Below the pieces are notes generated by a model that was given only the letters and a program-made list of their open reading frames with translations, searched no databases and was not told the origin of the DNA. The translations under genes were made by a program, and so were the position numbers. Positions 12,400 through 24,939 of a stretch of 64,000 bases of DNA are shown one piece after another. Source of the stretch: Ahaetulla prasina (lineage: Eukaryota; Chordata; Lepidosauria; Squamata; Colubridae); contig NC_080540.1 in the NCBI RefSeq assembly GCF_028640845.1, positions 265,083,958 to 265,147,957 on the forward strand, read 5' to 3'. Each line of letters starts with the position of its first letter. Positions within the stretch are counted from its first letter, which is position 1.

Positions 12400-13112
12400 T
12401 ACAGTCTATTTCCCTATAGGCCTGATTAAGATTTTGTCATCATAGATTCTGGCTGAAGCAAACCTGTTAGGGAACTTTCTTAACTCATTTTGCTGGATAG
12501 GTTCTCTTCTAACCTAAGAAGACATATCGTGGTCTTATTTTTGTCAGAACTACCTGGTTAAACTAAAAAGAAAAAGAGGCTTTGGGATCTAGATATCCAA
12601 AATGCTGGAATCAAAGTTTCCAATCCCTTTTTGCCATAATTGCTTCTCCTCCCTGAGCTGACCTTAGATGTTTCTTTAACATCTTATAGCCTGCACAACA
12701 GCTGGTAGCTATATGAGCCTCTGATACAAAAGTTAAATTATTTATCTTCACATTTAGAGGCAGAATCTGTCTTACGTGCTATTGTAATAACCATTGTATA
12801 TCAATGATAATCAAACTTAATAATTCTATTTGTTAATAATGCTAATTGACATTATGGCCAAGAGCTTGATCCTCTTCCCCTAGCTTAATGCTCTTCAGAA
12901 ACATCTAAAAAGGTTGCAGAATTCTTATCAACAGCTAAAATTGCTAAAAAACTTATAGTTCTTCCCTCATGCTGCCTGATAATTATCTTATGACATTCTT
13001 GCAAGTTTTTCTTTAAAAAAAATATAGTTATACAATAAACAGAAATAAACTCAACATTAGAACACATGGCTGAAATCACCAAGAAATAATGAAAATCCAA
13101 AATTAAGAAATT
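12400..13112. other. Unannotated AT-rich sequence
   Basis: No recognisable gene or repeat. Confidence 0.55.
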
Positions 13113-13397
13113 AATAATTCTCTCAACACTGTCAAACTAGTTACTAAATCTGCATTACTATTAATCTCATCGTTCCTATTACTCATCTCCTCCCACTTAT
13201 GACTGTATGACTGTAACCTTGTTGCTAGTATCCTTAAGATATGTATTTACTGTTTCCCTATGACTATCATTAAGTGTTGTACCTTATAATTCTTAACAAA
13301 TGTATCTTTTCTTTTATGTACTCCGAAAGTGTATGCACCAAGACAAATTCCTTGTGTGTCCAATCACACTTGGCCAATAAAAAATTCTATTCTATTA
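13113..13397 (+). mobile_element. Rex1/Snake1-type LINE, 3' UTR fragment
   Basis: Plus-strand 3' end of the family. It begins near CTCTCAACACTGTCAAACTAG and ends CCAATAAAAAATTCTATTCTATT, i.e. with only about two units of the TTCTA (AGAAT) tail. It is more diverged than the long copies at 38951 and 59721 and contains no coding sequence. Confidence 0.8.
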
Positions 13398-14085
13398 TAA
13401 TAATCTTATTTTTACAAAGGTTAATGGTGGACAATGCAAACCCAAATGATACCAGAAAAAGAAAAATATTCATTCTTTCATTTCACACACAATGCTTCTA
13501 GTTAATCATCCCTTAGAATTTTTGAAAACCAATTTACATTGAAAGGAACATCTGGCATTACAGTTTAATGATGTCAGTGGGATTAAGAGTGAGAAGGACA
13601 GGTACAATTTTATATTAGTACGAATCTGTCAAAATAAAAAATTAGTAAGATTAATTATATAAATCAATTGATGTGAAAAGACCATTAAACATAAATCACA
13701 GTGATTCCAATTGTTGATAATTTTGATCTTAGTACATGAAAAATTAAAAATTTCCACGAGCATCTGGGTAGTTAATTTTTCCAAAGAAGCACATTCCAGA
13801 AAGCCTAGTCAGCCAAGCCTAGCCTATGTGTGCCTAATAAACTCTGAGTGTAAGTGTGGTAGGTAGCTTAATCTTTTATAGTCCAAAATCCATTTACTTG
13901 CTTTTGGAAAAGTTTCTAAGCAAAACTGTCTGCCTCAGGAAACAAGGCAATGAGATATGAAAGAAAAGTTGTCCAGTCCTGAAAATGGGAGTTGGGTGAC
14001 AGCATAGAGGTTGTAAACTAGTTGACTTAACAAACACTCAATTTTTATGCCAACATAAGAGACTTTTGTTAATGCAGCTAGTGTC
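13398..14085. other. Unannotated AT-rich sequence
   Basis: Nothing recognised. Confidence 0.55.
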
Positions 14086-14618
14086 CCATGTGACACCTCT
14101 CCTGCGCAGACTGCATTGGCTACCTGTGGCCTTCCAGGTGCGCTTCAAGGTTCTGGTGACTATCTTCAAAGCGCTCCATGGCATAGGGCCAGGATACTTA
14201 CGGGACCGTCTGCTGCTACCGACCCGTGCGCTCTCACAGAGAGGGACTCCTCAGGGTGCCGTCGGCCAGACAGTGCCGGCTGGTGACACCCAGGGGAAGG
14301 GCCTTCTCTGTGGGGGCTCCCACCCTCTGGAACGAGCTTCCCCCAGGACTTCGCCAACTTCCTGACCTTCGAACCTTTCGCCGCGAGCTTAAGACACATC
14401 TATTTATTTGCGCAGGACTGGACTAGATTTTAAATTCGAATTGGTTTTAATGGGGATTTTATTATTTTTATTGTCATTTTTAATTATTCGGCCATTTGTA
14501 ACAAGTTTTTTAATGGATGTTTTATTTGTATTTATATGTATATTTTTATCTGGCTGTGAACCGCCCTAAGTCCCTAGGGAGATAGGGCGGTATAAAAATA
14601 CGAAAAATAAATAAATAA
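14086..14618 (+). mobile_element. L2-type LINE 3' end
   Basis: 5'-truncated L2: ORF2 C-terminus (LRRLHWLPVAFQVRFKVL, then TLWNELPPGLRQLPDL and LKTHLFICAGLD with a frameshift near 14225) and the 3' UTR with GAACCGCCCTAAGTCC, ending in a short (AAAT)n tail. It is related to, but distinct from, the copy at 6496. Confidence 0.85.
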
Positions 14619-15214
14619 ATATTGCAAAGCAAGGCAAAATAAGACAGGGCAACAAAGATCCACGGATACTTGTTCTTGATTTTTTTTTTCATGTTCTAAA
14701 TAAGCTATGCATGAGATCTTTGTATTTTTCTGCTTCTGTTATATGTTCCCCTTGTAAAACTTGTTTATTGTAATAATTTAATATTACAGAAATAAGAATG
14801 TAAAGGGATCAAAAGTATTTGCTTGCTTGCATGCACGCATGCTTTATTCTGCCCTTCCTGGATCTCATGATACAAAACCAGAGGAATTATGGAATAAACT
14901 TGAATAAGTTATTAAAGATGAATGTGAAAAAAGGCTCCCAAAAAACAAAGAAACAGAAGAAGGCAACTGTATGTGAGAACAAACTGGAAATTACCAAGTA
15001 AAGGTTTTAAAGAAACTTTTCCAGAGACTGAGATTGGACAACAGATTGGAAGAGTTCGATCTATTTTGTTACAGAAAAAGAAAAGAGAAGAAAGGAGCGG
15101 GAGGGAGGGAGAGAGACAGAGAGGGAGGGAGGGAGGGAAGGAATAAGAGAAATAGATTTAACAATGAGAAAACTTTGAATTTAGTGTCACATGCCAGAAA
15201 AATAATGCTCCGAC
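14619..15214. other. Unannotated stretch with a purine-rich (GGGA)n tract
   Basis: Low-complexity GGGA/GAGA-rich sequence at about 15096-15143. The short frame across it (GGRERDREGGREG) is a translated repeat, not a gene. Confidence 0.6.
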
Positions 15215-16185
15215 TTATTCAATATAATTAGAGTCCTACATAAGAAAAGATATGCCAGATGTTCAAACTGGATTTGGAAAAGTCCCAAGGAACATATTGC
15301 TGTTGTGTGATGGATAAGAGAGAAAGCCATAGAATACCAAAAAGAAATCAGTATGCACTTCATTGATCATAGAAAGGCCTTTGATTGTGTTGATCTTGTC
15401 AAGCTGTGGAATTGCTCAGAAAAATGAGAATCACAGAACAATTCCAGGCTGGCAAAGGCGTATGACAAGGCTGCAAACTCTCCCTTTATTTATTCAACCT
15501 GTTTGCTGAATATATATGAAAAGAAGCTGGATTGGAAGAGGATGACTATGGTTTTAAAACTGGAAGAAGAAACATTAATATTTTGCACTATGCTGATAAT
15601 ACTACTCTGACAGCCAAAACTGAAAAGAATCTGCAAGCTGCAAGAGTGAAAGACATGGGGCACAGCGAAAGAAAATGGGACAAAATGAAATATAAATGAA
15701 ACCAAACTAATGATATCAGGTAAGAGGACTCGTAATCCCTGTGATATTTTACAAGAGTGTGAAAAGCAAGCCAGAAAGAGTACTGATGTTTTGTTGTTGC
15801 AGAAGACTCCTGAGAATATCATGGACAACCAAGAAAACAAATGAATTATCAAACAAATAAGCCCAGAGTTTTTGCTTGAGACCCAAATGATTAGGTTCAA
15901 ACTATTCTACTTCAGGTGACAACCCAGCTCTCTGGAAAAAGCTCTAATTCTGGAAAGGTGGAAAGAAAGAGAAAAAGAAGATGATCAGCAGCAAGATTAG
16001 TGGACTCAATGATTATTGGTGGTAAGTGTACCATTTGAAGACTTGAAAGACCAGTCTGGTGGTGGTCAAGATCATCCAACTCTGTTAATCTGTATCTACC
16101 AGTTAAAGAAAAATTGTTATGGAGAAAATCTAGGGAGTCACTAAGAGTCAACAGTAACTGGAAGGCACATACAATTAATTAAACA
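15215..16185 (+). mobile_element. Decayed Bov-B (RTE clade) LINE fragment
   Basis: Broken frames carry RTE/Bov-B reverse-transcriptase landmarks in order: FIDHRKAFDCVD near 15360-15390 (motif A), a motif-B-like VRQGCKLSLYLFNLFAEY near 15455-15510, and LHYADNTTLTAKTEKN near 15585-15625, where the catalytic YADD has become YADN. After it comes the typical 3' region ending near GAGTCACTAAGAGTCAACAG. Many stops and shifts make it inactive. Bov-B is the LINE spread horizontally between squamates and other vertebrates, and is expected in a snake or lizard. Confidence 0.75.
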
Positions 16186-16204
16186 TACAATTAATTTAAA
16201 AAAA

Positions 16205-16458
16205 ATAGGTTGACAGTGTTGAGGGAATTATTTGTTTAGCAGAGTGATGGCGTTCGGGAAAAACTGTTCTTGTGTCTAGTTGTTCCGGTGTGCAGTGTTC
16301 TATAGTGTTGTTTTGTGGGTAGGAGTTGAAACAGTTTGTGTCCAGGATGTGAGGGGTCTGTAAATATTTTCACAGCCCTCTTTTTGATTCGTGCAGTATA
16401 CAAGTCCTCAATGAAATGCAGGTTGGTAGCAATTGTTTTTTCTGAAGTTCTAATTATA
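16205..16458 (-). mobile_element. Rex1/Snake1-type LINE fragment
   Basis: A 250-bp piece matching 59985-60240 of the longer copy (ORF2 C-terminus). It is truncated on both sides, lacks the (AGAAT)n tail and sits directly beside the Bov-B fragment. Confidence 0.8.
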
Positions 16459-19400
16459 TATTATTTATATTTATATATGGCTAATGTATAATATTCTTGA
16501 CTCTTTGAGGTAAGTAGGGCTGAGAGAAAATAACAGGGCAAAATCACAGTAGACTTGAACAACACTTTAATGCACATTACCTGAATTGTATTGAAGATCC
16601 ATTTTTATGGCTTCTCTGCTTCATTCCAAATATTTCTTGAACCAATAGAAATTTATAAAAAGTTAAACAAAGAGTCCCTGCTTTAAATGGTCAGAATGAC
16701 ATAGGTAAAATTGCTTGTCGCTGCATCATAACCCTTTCAAGATCCCCCACAAAGAGGAGCACTCATTTTAGTGAGCTGTAATGCCTTAAAGCTAATGCTG
16801 TTGGAAGGAGATTTAATAATATTTTTATGCTGAAGGCTGCTGTATTAAGTCACATTTGCTACTGAGCTGCTCATGTTTTATTCTTCTGTTGTGGCCAAAC
16901 CTGGCTCACCTAAAGCAACTAAATCACTTTGAAGATACAAAATAAATGTATTAGCATGCAAACAACAAACAGTGTACACCAACTCCCATCAAAGCATTGG
17001 CAGCTTGCTAAGCAGCCCTGAGCAAAAGCAGACCGTTGCTTATATAACTTTGTCCTACTATATTTCAAAGACAAGACAAAGGCAGACACAGTGTAAATTA
17101 CAGCATGACATTGGAATGTTTTGATAAACCCATATGGGTGACCTTCTTATTATTTATTCCTTCCTCTTAGGTCAGCATGACAGCTATCTGTAAGATATGC
17201 TCAGTGAATATAAACAATTTAGTTTACTGGGCCACTGAACCTGTCTAGTGCCTTTCCCTCTCACCATTCAGGGTCATTTCCGCTTGTGTGAATGTTTTCT
17301 CTTCAAGCAGTTCACATGTATGGGAGACATGTTTCATAGTGAATGCAACTCATGTATGTTTATGTATGTTTATGTGGAAGGATACCTTTTACAACATACT
17401 CCTCTATTCTACCTGCCACAAAGTCCTCATACTTCTATTTCTCATCTGCTATGCTAGATGGTAAGAAATGAAAGCTCTTTACTTTCTATTTTCAGATAAC
17501 TTAGTAAAGAACTTTAGGAATGTAGCAAATTTCCTCTCCATTACTTTGGCCATTAGAAGTTCTAGACTTAATTTTTACTCTTGTGGAAGCTTTTTAATAG
17601 TTATAGATTACAATCATCAATATTTCTTGGTTATTTGTTTTTCTTGTATACTGTACTCCTGCCTTTCAGGGTCTTAGACCATAAATCAATAAAATAAGAA
17701 AGAACCTGTTTTTCACAGAAGATGATGGACAATTTGTGCGAAATATTAAGAAGCAAATTCAGCATCAAGACAAAAATAACTGAGGAAAAAGGCCCAAATC
17801 ACATCCATGTGAAGAAACTAATGAGTAGTGCTAAGAGCTAATGAGGAATGTTTCTCCTATACCTGAATGCGATACAGGGTGACTGTGTTCCTGTGCATGG
17901 GTATGCGCTTAGTCTACAATATTGTGAATGAAATTAGCAGTTACTACAGGTAGTGGTTACACTGGTGTTTAATGCAGTACAACACTGGTGAGGTGTGTGA
18001 AAAAGATGGAGAACATTCTTACAGTGACCATCAAAGGACATCAAAAAAATGAAACTAAATTCCTTACAATCTACAGGGAATAGCTGTAAGACTAGTCTTG
18101 GAACAGGAAACAATGCCCTTTGTAGTATGTCTAGTGCTTCAATCTTCATGTATCCAGGAGAACTTATAACAGCCAAAATAGTACATGGTTGGACACATAT
18201 ATTCTGCCTCAGTATTATTGATCCTCCTTTTCTTCTTCTTCCTCCTCCTTCTCCTCCTGCCATACCTGTCATCGGACATTGGCGATCATGTTGCCGATCC
18301 TATTTTTATCAACAGCCGCATGAAAAAGTGCTGCTGAATTTTGTCCAAACCAGCCTCTAAGTGATATCCATAAAAATTTGCTGCTTTCATGCAAATGACA
18401 GAAGCATCATTACGCTGCAGCTCTGCCTCTTTTAGGCATGCATGTGAGATTGCAATGGACATAGAAAAGAGGCAGCTATTTATGTTATAATACTGCTTTC
18501 ACTACAGTGAACCTCCATATCCTTCACCCTTGCACACCCAGATGCTTCCGTTTCAGACTGAAAGGGAGATTTTCCACAATCAAGGGAACAAAAATTTGCC
18601 TCTTCTGATCTTATTTAACACTGGGTGAGGGCTGGGAGGAAGAATCTGGGACTCAAGACCAGGCTAGTCATATGTAGGATATATTTATTTATGCTTATTT
18701 CATACATATTCCTTATTGCCTATCTTCTACACAGTTCTAGCCAGTGGGTAGATTTTGGAGTAGAAATTCAGAATCTTAAGGCCCTAAAGTCTGCAGTTAC
18801 AAAATTCTTTCTTAATACTGATGGGTGAATGGCCTCTCTGTCTGTTAACAGAAAACTTTCTTAATAATATTGCATTTCTTTTTATAACCTTTCTTAAAAA
18901 GGGTGCATTTGTATATTGGATTATTGTGTTTCTGATAAGCTTAGATGCTTATCCACATACTTTTTCTTTTTTGCTACTACTTTGATGTCTTTACTGTCCT
19001 AGTATTGAGAGACAGTTAAGACACCAGGCTAGAAACTGTGAAACTGTGAGTTCTAGTCTCAACTTGGCCTAGACTCTTTCAACCTCAGGAAGGAAAACAA
19101 TAGAAAATCACTTCTGAAATCTTGCTAAAAAACCTGCAGAGACTATCCAGACAGTCACAAGGAGTCCAGACTGGCTCAAAGGCCACACATAGGTAGCAGG
19201 GATATAGCAGTATAGCCAAATCTATTAACATGCAGAACAATCGTAATTTGTGATTATTCCTACACATTGTATTTTGTTTTCTCTTACATCACGCCACAAA
19301 ATGTATTAATTCCACCCCTCTGAAAAAAATGTTTTAAAGATAGAGTGGTAGAATAGTGGACAACTTTGGTTCCTTTGCAACTGTGGACTTCAACTCCCAT

Positions 19401-20750
19401 TGCTGGCTTAAGAATTCTGGGAGTTGAATCCTACAGGTCATAAAGGGGCCATGTCTGCCCCTGGTTTAGCAGGTGCTCGACTAGAAATTGGGACACTTTA
19501 GACATGAAAGCCATGTAATTTTGGTCTAGTCACTCTTTGTCAGCTCAACCATTCCACAGGTATTTTTTTGTAGGGAAAAAGAGGAGGCAGTAGCATTATG
19601 TACCTGACCTTACTGTATAAAATGAAAGCATGATATATATCTAATAATAAATTACTTCTTTTGGGAGTTTAATGCAGCCTATAAAAAAATTGAAGTGGGA
19701 TCAATGACAATTTTTCCAGAAAAAAATCTGGGAGGCAGAAATCCAATAGCAAAATCCTCTAACAATATAATCTTGTTTGAACCATTCCACTGAGTGTTTA
19801 GAATGGAACCTTCAATTAGTGTGTATATGTGTGTGTATGTGAAAACCTATTGAGAAACTTGATTATAAGCTCATTGCCTGCTCTAACAATTGTAGGGAAT
19901 GGCACCCTATGTATCTCTTTAAGTGATTGGCAGAGCAGAACCTGCATTTTTGTATTCTGATGAAAAGCAGTTGTTTTTTATGAGTCACAGCTCATCTATC
20001 ATCGACAATGACACTGAAAATTTGCAAACAGTCTCTTGATTGTGCATGCCATTGAATTTCTGTTAGAAGTTGGATGGCATAATGATGGTACTAAGAGTAA
20101 TTTAGGAAACAGCTGTTTCCTAAAGTTTAGCACCTGGACATAATTTGATTGGAATTATTTTGAAAGGCAATGCAACACAATATGGTATCCACCACAGTTC
20201 AGTAACCTCAAGTTATCTTAGTTCAGAGTAGATTTTACAGTGCCGTCCCAAATTTCTCTACTGGCCCTTTTTGTCTTTATGATTTGCATAATTTGTTCTG
20301 ATGTTCCGAGTTTGTTCTCCTGTAAATTAAGCAGATCTAACAAACCAGTAAAATACATTTGCTAAGAAATACTTCCAAAGTGAATTCTGCCTGAAAATAA
20401 AAGCAGTACTCTTAAGGAAAATGAGTTGACTGGTGGAAGAGTATTGGATATTTTACTGGCAATCTCACTTTAACCTCAAACAATATGCTACAATTCTCTT
20501 AGTCCTTCTCTCTCTATTATGATAGGGATGTAGGTAATAAGTAAGATGACCTTGTCAGAGATAACCAAGCTCCATTATTAAAAGAATATCTTAAGAATAT
20601 TAAATATTATTAAAAGAATATCTTAAGTTCATAAGAAACAGAAAACATGCAAAAGAGACTCAGACAGACATCTCCATATTCACATGAGTACAAACAGTAG
20701 GAAGAGTTATAGCACAATCCAATTTATAAGATTCTGTTGTTATAACCACT
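16459..20750. other. Repeat-poor unique sequence
   Basis: 4.3 kb with no recognised gene. The only repeat I can name is the decayed hAT MITE at 19366-19462. There is a pyrimidine-rich TTC/TCC stretch at 18228-18262 and a short TG-rich run near 19825. Frames over 100 codons (17934-18272 -, 18049-18360 +) overlap each other on opposite strands and show no familiar motif. Confidence 0.55.
19366..19462. mobile_element. Decayed palindromic hAT MITE
   Basis: Contains the arm sequences TGTGGACTTCAACTCCCA and AATTCTGGGAGTTGAA seen at 12257 and 44904, with a shortened centre and a degenerate right end (CTGCCCCTGGT). No target duplication is legible. Confidence 0.65.
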
Positions 20751-20751
20751 A

Positions 20752-20889
20752 CCCTGTTTTTCCCAAAATAAGACATACCCTGATAATAAGCCCAATCAGG
20801 CTTTTGAGCACATGGCAATAAGGCCAAGCACTTATTTCAGGGTTCAAAACATATATATAAGATAAGGTCTTATTTTTGGGGAAACACGG
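20752..20889. mobile_element. Mariner-like MITE with TA target duplication
   Basis: 138 bp with terminal inverted repeats: CCCTGTTTTTCCCAAAATAAGAC at the left against GTCTTATTTTTGGGGAAACACGG at the right, flanked by TA on both sides (20750-20751, 20890-20891). No coding capacity. The TA target and short length fit a non-autonomous Tc1/mariner element. Confidence 0.75.
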
Positions 20890-21111
20890 TAGAATAGAAA
20901 TAGTTTTAGTCTTCCTGTGGAGTTGATACCTGATCTGGATTACCTAGTGGGACTGACATTGGAATTAATAAAATTACTTTGAATAATTAAGACTAGAAAT
21001 ATGAAGGTTAATATATAGCATCCAAATAAGCATTGTGCTTATCAATGTAGAAAATTACCAGTACTAGATATCCTTTGCAATTCAGAGCTGGGGTTGCAAT
21101 CTATTTAGATT

Positions 21112-21363
21112 TAACAGAATAACAGAATAATAGAGTTGGAAGGGACATTGGGGAACTTCTAGTCCACCCTCCTGCTTAGGCAGGAAACCCTACACCACTT
21201 CAGACAAATGGTTATCCAATCTCTTCTTTAAAAATTCCAGTGTTGGACCATTTACAACGTCCGGAGGCAAGTTGTTCCACTGATTAATTGTTCTAATTGT
21301 CAGGAAATTTCTCCTTAGTTCTAGGTTGTTTTTCTCCTTGATTAGTTTCCATCCATTTTTTTT
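21112..21363 (-). mobile_element. CR1 LINE 3' end
   Basis: On the - strand the frame GKKNGWKLIKEKNNLELRR, LTIRTINQWNNLPPDVVNGP, FKKRLDNHLSEVV is the CR1 ORF2 C-terminus, followed by the CR1 3' UTR and an ATTCTGTTA tail. It is 5'-truncated at about 21363, on entering unique DNA. Confidence 0.85.
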
Positions 21364-21443
21364 ACCACTGAATTTCATTTTAAATATATTTAGCAAACTA
21401 TTTTATCTCTGTATGTTCCAGAAATCACTTTGATATCCTATAT

Positions 21444-22130
21444 CAGTGATGACTAACCTTTTTGCCATCGCGTGCCAGGAAGGGAGGTAGGGTGTGTGTT
21501 GCGCACACATGTGCCCACACCCATAATTGTATGTGCCTCACCCCTGCACATGCGTGTGTGACCCCCTTGCTCCCAACCCCATTACTGGCACGTGATGGCC
21601 CTGTAGGCCTGATTTTCTCTCTCACCTGGCTCTAGAGCCCCTTTATGAGTCTGGGGAGGGTGAAAACAGCCTTTCCGATCCACTGGAGGCCCTTTGGAGG
21701 CCAAAAATGGCCCATTTCCCAACTTCTGGTTGGACAAGAAGTTATATTTTTTGCTGTTCCCAGCCTTCAGAGACTCCTAGAGATGCTATTGAGGCTGGGG
21801 ACAGCAAAAAACATTACTTCCTATCCAACCGGAAGTTGGGAAATGGGCCGTTTTTGGCCTCTGGAGGGTGGGTGAGAAAGATTGTTTTCACCCTCCCCAG
21901 ACTCATAGAGAGGCTCTGGAGCCAGGTGAGAGAGAAAAACGGGCTTTCCCCACCATCACCCATGCCCTCCGGAGGCAGGAAACAGCCTGTTTTCCTACTT
22001 CTGGTGGGCCCAGAAAGCCTGAAAATCAGCTGGCTGGTGTGTACATGTGTGCTGGAGCTGAACTCACATGCCCATTGATATGGCTATGCGTGCCACCTGT
22101 GGCATGCATGCCATAGGTTCGCCATTGCGG
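21444..22130. mobile_element. hAT-type non-autonomous element with nested palindrome
   Basis: The ends CAGTGATGACTAACC and GGTTCGCCATTGCGG are imperfect inverted repeats. The flanks TCCTATAT (21436-21443) and TCCTATAC (22131-22138) form an 8-bp duplication with one mismatch, so it is hAT-like. Inside, 21612-21940 is a long inverted repeat with arms of about 165 bases meeting near 21779 (CACCTGGCTCTAGAGCCCC pairs with GGCTCTGGAGCCAGGTG; CCCATTTCCCAACTTC pairs with GAAGTTGGGAAATGGG). Overlapping open frames here (21645-22116) come from palindromic sequence and do not resemble a transposase. Confidence 0.7.
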
Positions 22131-22445
22131 TCCTATACTATTCTATCACGTAGAAATTTGATAAATAAATATATAAAATGTAGGATATAAATCAAACAAA
22201 TCATAAATGATCATTAATAACATAAATAAATGTTTGCGCATGATCTAGATTTATTTATAAATTTAAGGACTGGATTAATTCTATATTGAGAATATTAAAC
22301 ATATTTTTTTCCCTTTGTTATTTAATTAGTTTTTTTCTGTCCTTTTCATATTTTTGCTATACTTACTTTAATTGTTGCAATGTATGTAACACATTTTTTC
22401 TCTTATTGCAAAACTACTACTATATATTTTTCCCCCTTTGGTTTA
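22131..22445. other. Unannotated AT-rich spacer
   Basis: Nothing recognised. Confidence 0.55.
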
Positions 22446-23437
22446 GAATAGAATAGAATAGAATAGAATAGAATAGAATAGAATAGAATAGAATAGAATA
22501 GAATAGAATTTTTTATTGGCCAAGTGTGATTGGACACACAAGGAATTTGTCCTGGTGCATATGCTCTCAGTGTAGATAAAAGAAAAGATACTTTCATCAA
22601 GGTACAACACTTACAACACTTAATGATAATCATAGGGTACAAATAAGCAATCAGGAAACAATCAATATCAATATAAATCATAAGGATTACCAGCAACAAA
22701 GTTATAGTCATACAGTCATAAGTGGAAGGAGATGGGTGATGGGAACAATGAGAAGATTAATAGTGCAGATTTAGTAAATAGTTTGACAGTATTGAGGGAA
22801 TTACTGTATTTGTTTAGCAGCGTGATGGCGTTCGGGGAAAAAACTGTTCTTGTGTCTAGTTGTTCTGGTGTGCAGTGCTCTATAGCGTCGTTTTGAGGGT
22901 AGGAGTTGAAACAGTTTGTGTCCAGGATGTGAGGGGTATGTAAATATTTTCACTGCCCTCTTCTTGATTTGTGCAGTATACAGGTCTTCAATGAAAGGTA
23001 GGTTGGTAGCAATTATTTTTTCTGCAATTCTAGTTTTCCTCTGAAGTTTGGGTTGCAGAACCAAACCAGACATTATAGAGGTGCAAATGACAGACTCAAT
23101 AATTCCTCTGTAGAACTGGATCAGCAGCTCCTTGGGCAGTTTGAGTTTTCTGAGTTGGTGCAAAAAGAAAATTCTTTGTTGTCCTTTTTTGATGATGTTT
23201 TTGATGTTAGTTGTCCATTTTAGATCTTGCAATATGGTAGAACCTAGAAATTTGAAAGTTTCTACTGTTGATACTGTGTTGTCTAGTATTGTGAGAGGTG
23301 GAAATATGGAAGGGTTTCTCCTAAAGTCAACCATTTCTACGGTTTTGAGTGTGTTCAGTTCCAGATTGTTTCGGTCGCACCATGAGGCTAGTCATTTGAC
23401 CTCCTGTCTGTATGCGCATTCATCATTGTCTCGGATG
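22446..23437 (-). mobile_element. Rex1/Snake1-type LINE, 3' kilobase
   Basis: Starts on the + strand with (AGAAT)n at 22446-22509, then the 3' UTR, then the end of ORF2 on the - strand. The frame 23334 to 22801 encodes MVDFRRNPSIFPPLTILDN, VETFKFLGSTI and RKLKLPKELLIQFYRGIIES, the post-catalytic part of the Rex1 reverse transcriptase. It is 5'-truncated at about 23437. It differs by many substitutions from the 38951 copy, so it is an older insertion. Confidence 0.85.
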
Positions 23438-23927
23438 AGGCAATGTGGGGCAGTTTATATTTCATTTGTTTAGTTAAGTTTAGTTAGGTGTCCTCAAATT
23501 AGATTTGACCATTTGTGATTGTTTGGACAAATGACTGCCATTGAAAACCATCCCTAGTGATAAAATGCAATTATTCCAAGAGCAGCTGTGTAATCCCTTT
23601 GATCTGAAACATCAGATGGATCACTTTTGTTCTTCTATTCTTATATTTACCTCTTCATTACCAAACATATTTTTTTTCAACTTCGTCACCTGTTTGCATC
23701 AAAACCCAAATTATGTGAACTTGACTTTTTGATAACTGTCTCAAAAAAGCAGTCACTTTTTATTTACCTGAGATTCATTGACTGGTTCTTCTTACAGTTT
23801 ATGGTAGTCTTAATATCTGTCTCTATATTAATAATTTGAAGTCATGTATATTTTTCCTTTAACATACTTTCTCAATGCCAAGTTTTCAAATTATAGAGTC
23901 TGTCTGGAAAGATCACAACTTTCATTA
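23438..23927. other. Unannotated sequence
   Basis: Nothing recognised. Confidence 0.5.
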
Positions 23928-24318
23928 CAGATAGTGCTCGACTCACAACTTCAATTGAGCCCAATTTTTTTGTTGCTAAGTGAGACAGTTAAGTGAGTTT
24001 GCCTCATTTTATGACCTTTCTTGCTACAGTTGTTAAGTGAATCACTGCAGTTATTAAGTTAGTAACATGGTTGATAAATGAATGTGGCTTCCTCATTGAC
24101 TTTGCTTGTCAGAAGAGCGTAAAAGGAGATCACATGACCATAGGACACTGCAGCCGTCAGAAATGTGAGTCAGTTGCCAAGCATCCAAATTTGGATCACA
24201 TAGCCTGAGGATGCTGCAATAGTTGTAAGTGTGAAAAATGGTCATTAGCCACTTTTCCCAGTCCTGTTATGACTTCAGAGGGTCACTCAATGAACTGTAG
24301 TAAGTCGAGGACTACCTG
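23928..24318. mobile_element. Mariner/pogo(Tigger)-like MITE
   Basis: 391 bp between TA dinucleotides (23926-23927, 24319-24320). The left end CAGATAGTGCTCGACTCAC and right end GTAAGTCGAGGACTACCTG are inverted repeats. No transposase remains. Related copies: 51428-51596 (both ends) and 29866-29998 (left end only). Assignment to the pogo side rests on TIR style only. Confidence 0.7.
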
Positions 24319-24939
24319 TATTTTAATTTTTATTGTTATAGAAATATTTTTATCTTTTCATGATCTTGTATAAATTTATTGTTGTCTGTTTTTCTATAAG
24401 TAATCTCCTATTTATTTATCTGGGACACTATCGATACTTGAACCCAAGAAAACAAAATTATTTACAACTTTGACATCTTTGCCCTTAACTGTAAGTTCAC
24501 TAAATGTATGTTCTGTTGACATTACTTCTGCCTTTTTTATGTTTAACATTAACCTAGATTTTTCACTCTAGTTATTTTCAGAATGACATCAATTTGAGTT
24601 TCTGTGTCTTCAGCTATCAATGGAGTTGTCACAGAGATTCCTGTTAAGTTCACAGGATTTGATACAGAGCAGAGAGTAAAACTCCTCTTGTGAGTTTTCT
24701 CCTTTTATTAAAACATCAATCAGCATTGCTTTCAGCTTTCGCAGCCATTACTGGAAAGTGTTATTTAAAGCTAGTTAAGTACACCCTCTGCTTATTTGAT
24801 AACTGTCTACTATTTGAATTTTAAAGCACAATGTTAACAATTTTTTTTTGTCTACTAGCAGACTAAGTGTTTTCGTAAAAACTCCCTTTTTATGATCCTG
24901 TAATCCCTTATTTTGGGATAGAGTTGGGGCAACTATATA
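24319..24939. other. Unannotated AT-rich sequence
   Basis: Nothing recognised. Confidence 0.5.

Noticed and set aside
15034..15231. Arg/Glu/Gly-rich frame resembling a nucleic-acid-binding tail
   Set aside because: Comes from a GGGA/GAGA low-complexity tract.
18049..18360. 103-codon + strand frame facing a 112-codon - strand frame
   Set aside because: No motif, start or splice context; it includes a pyrimidine-rich low-complexity run.
21645..22116. Overlapping 76-123-codon frames
   Set aside because: They lie in the palindromic interior of a hAT-type element, repeat on both strands and show no protein motif.
22446..22509. Regularly spaced short direct repeats that might suggest a CRISPR-like array
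   Set aside because: Pure pentanucleotide tandem repeat without spacers, attached to a LINE 3' end.
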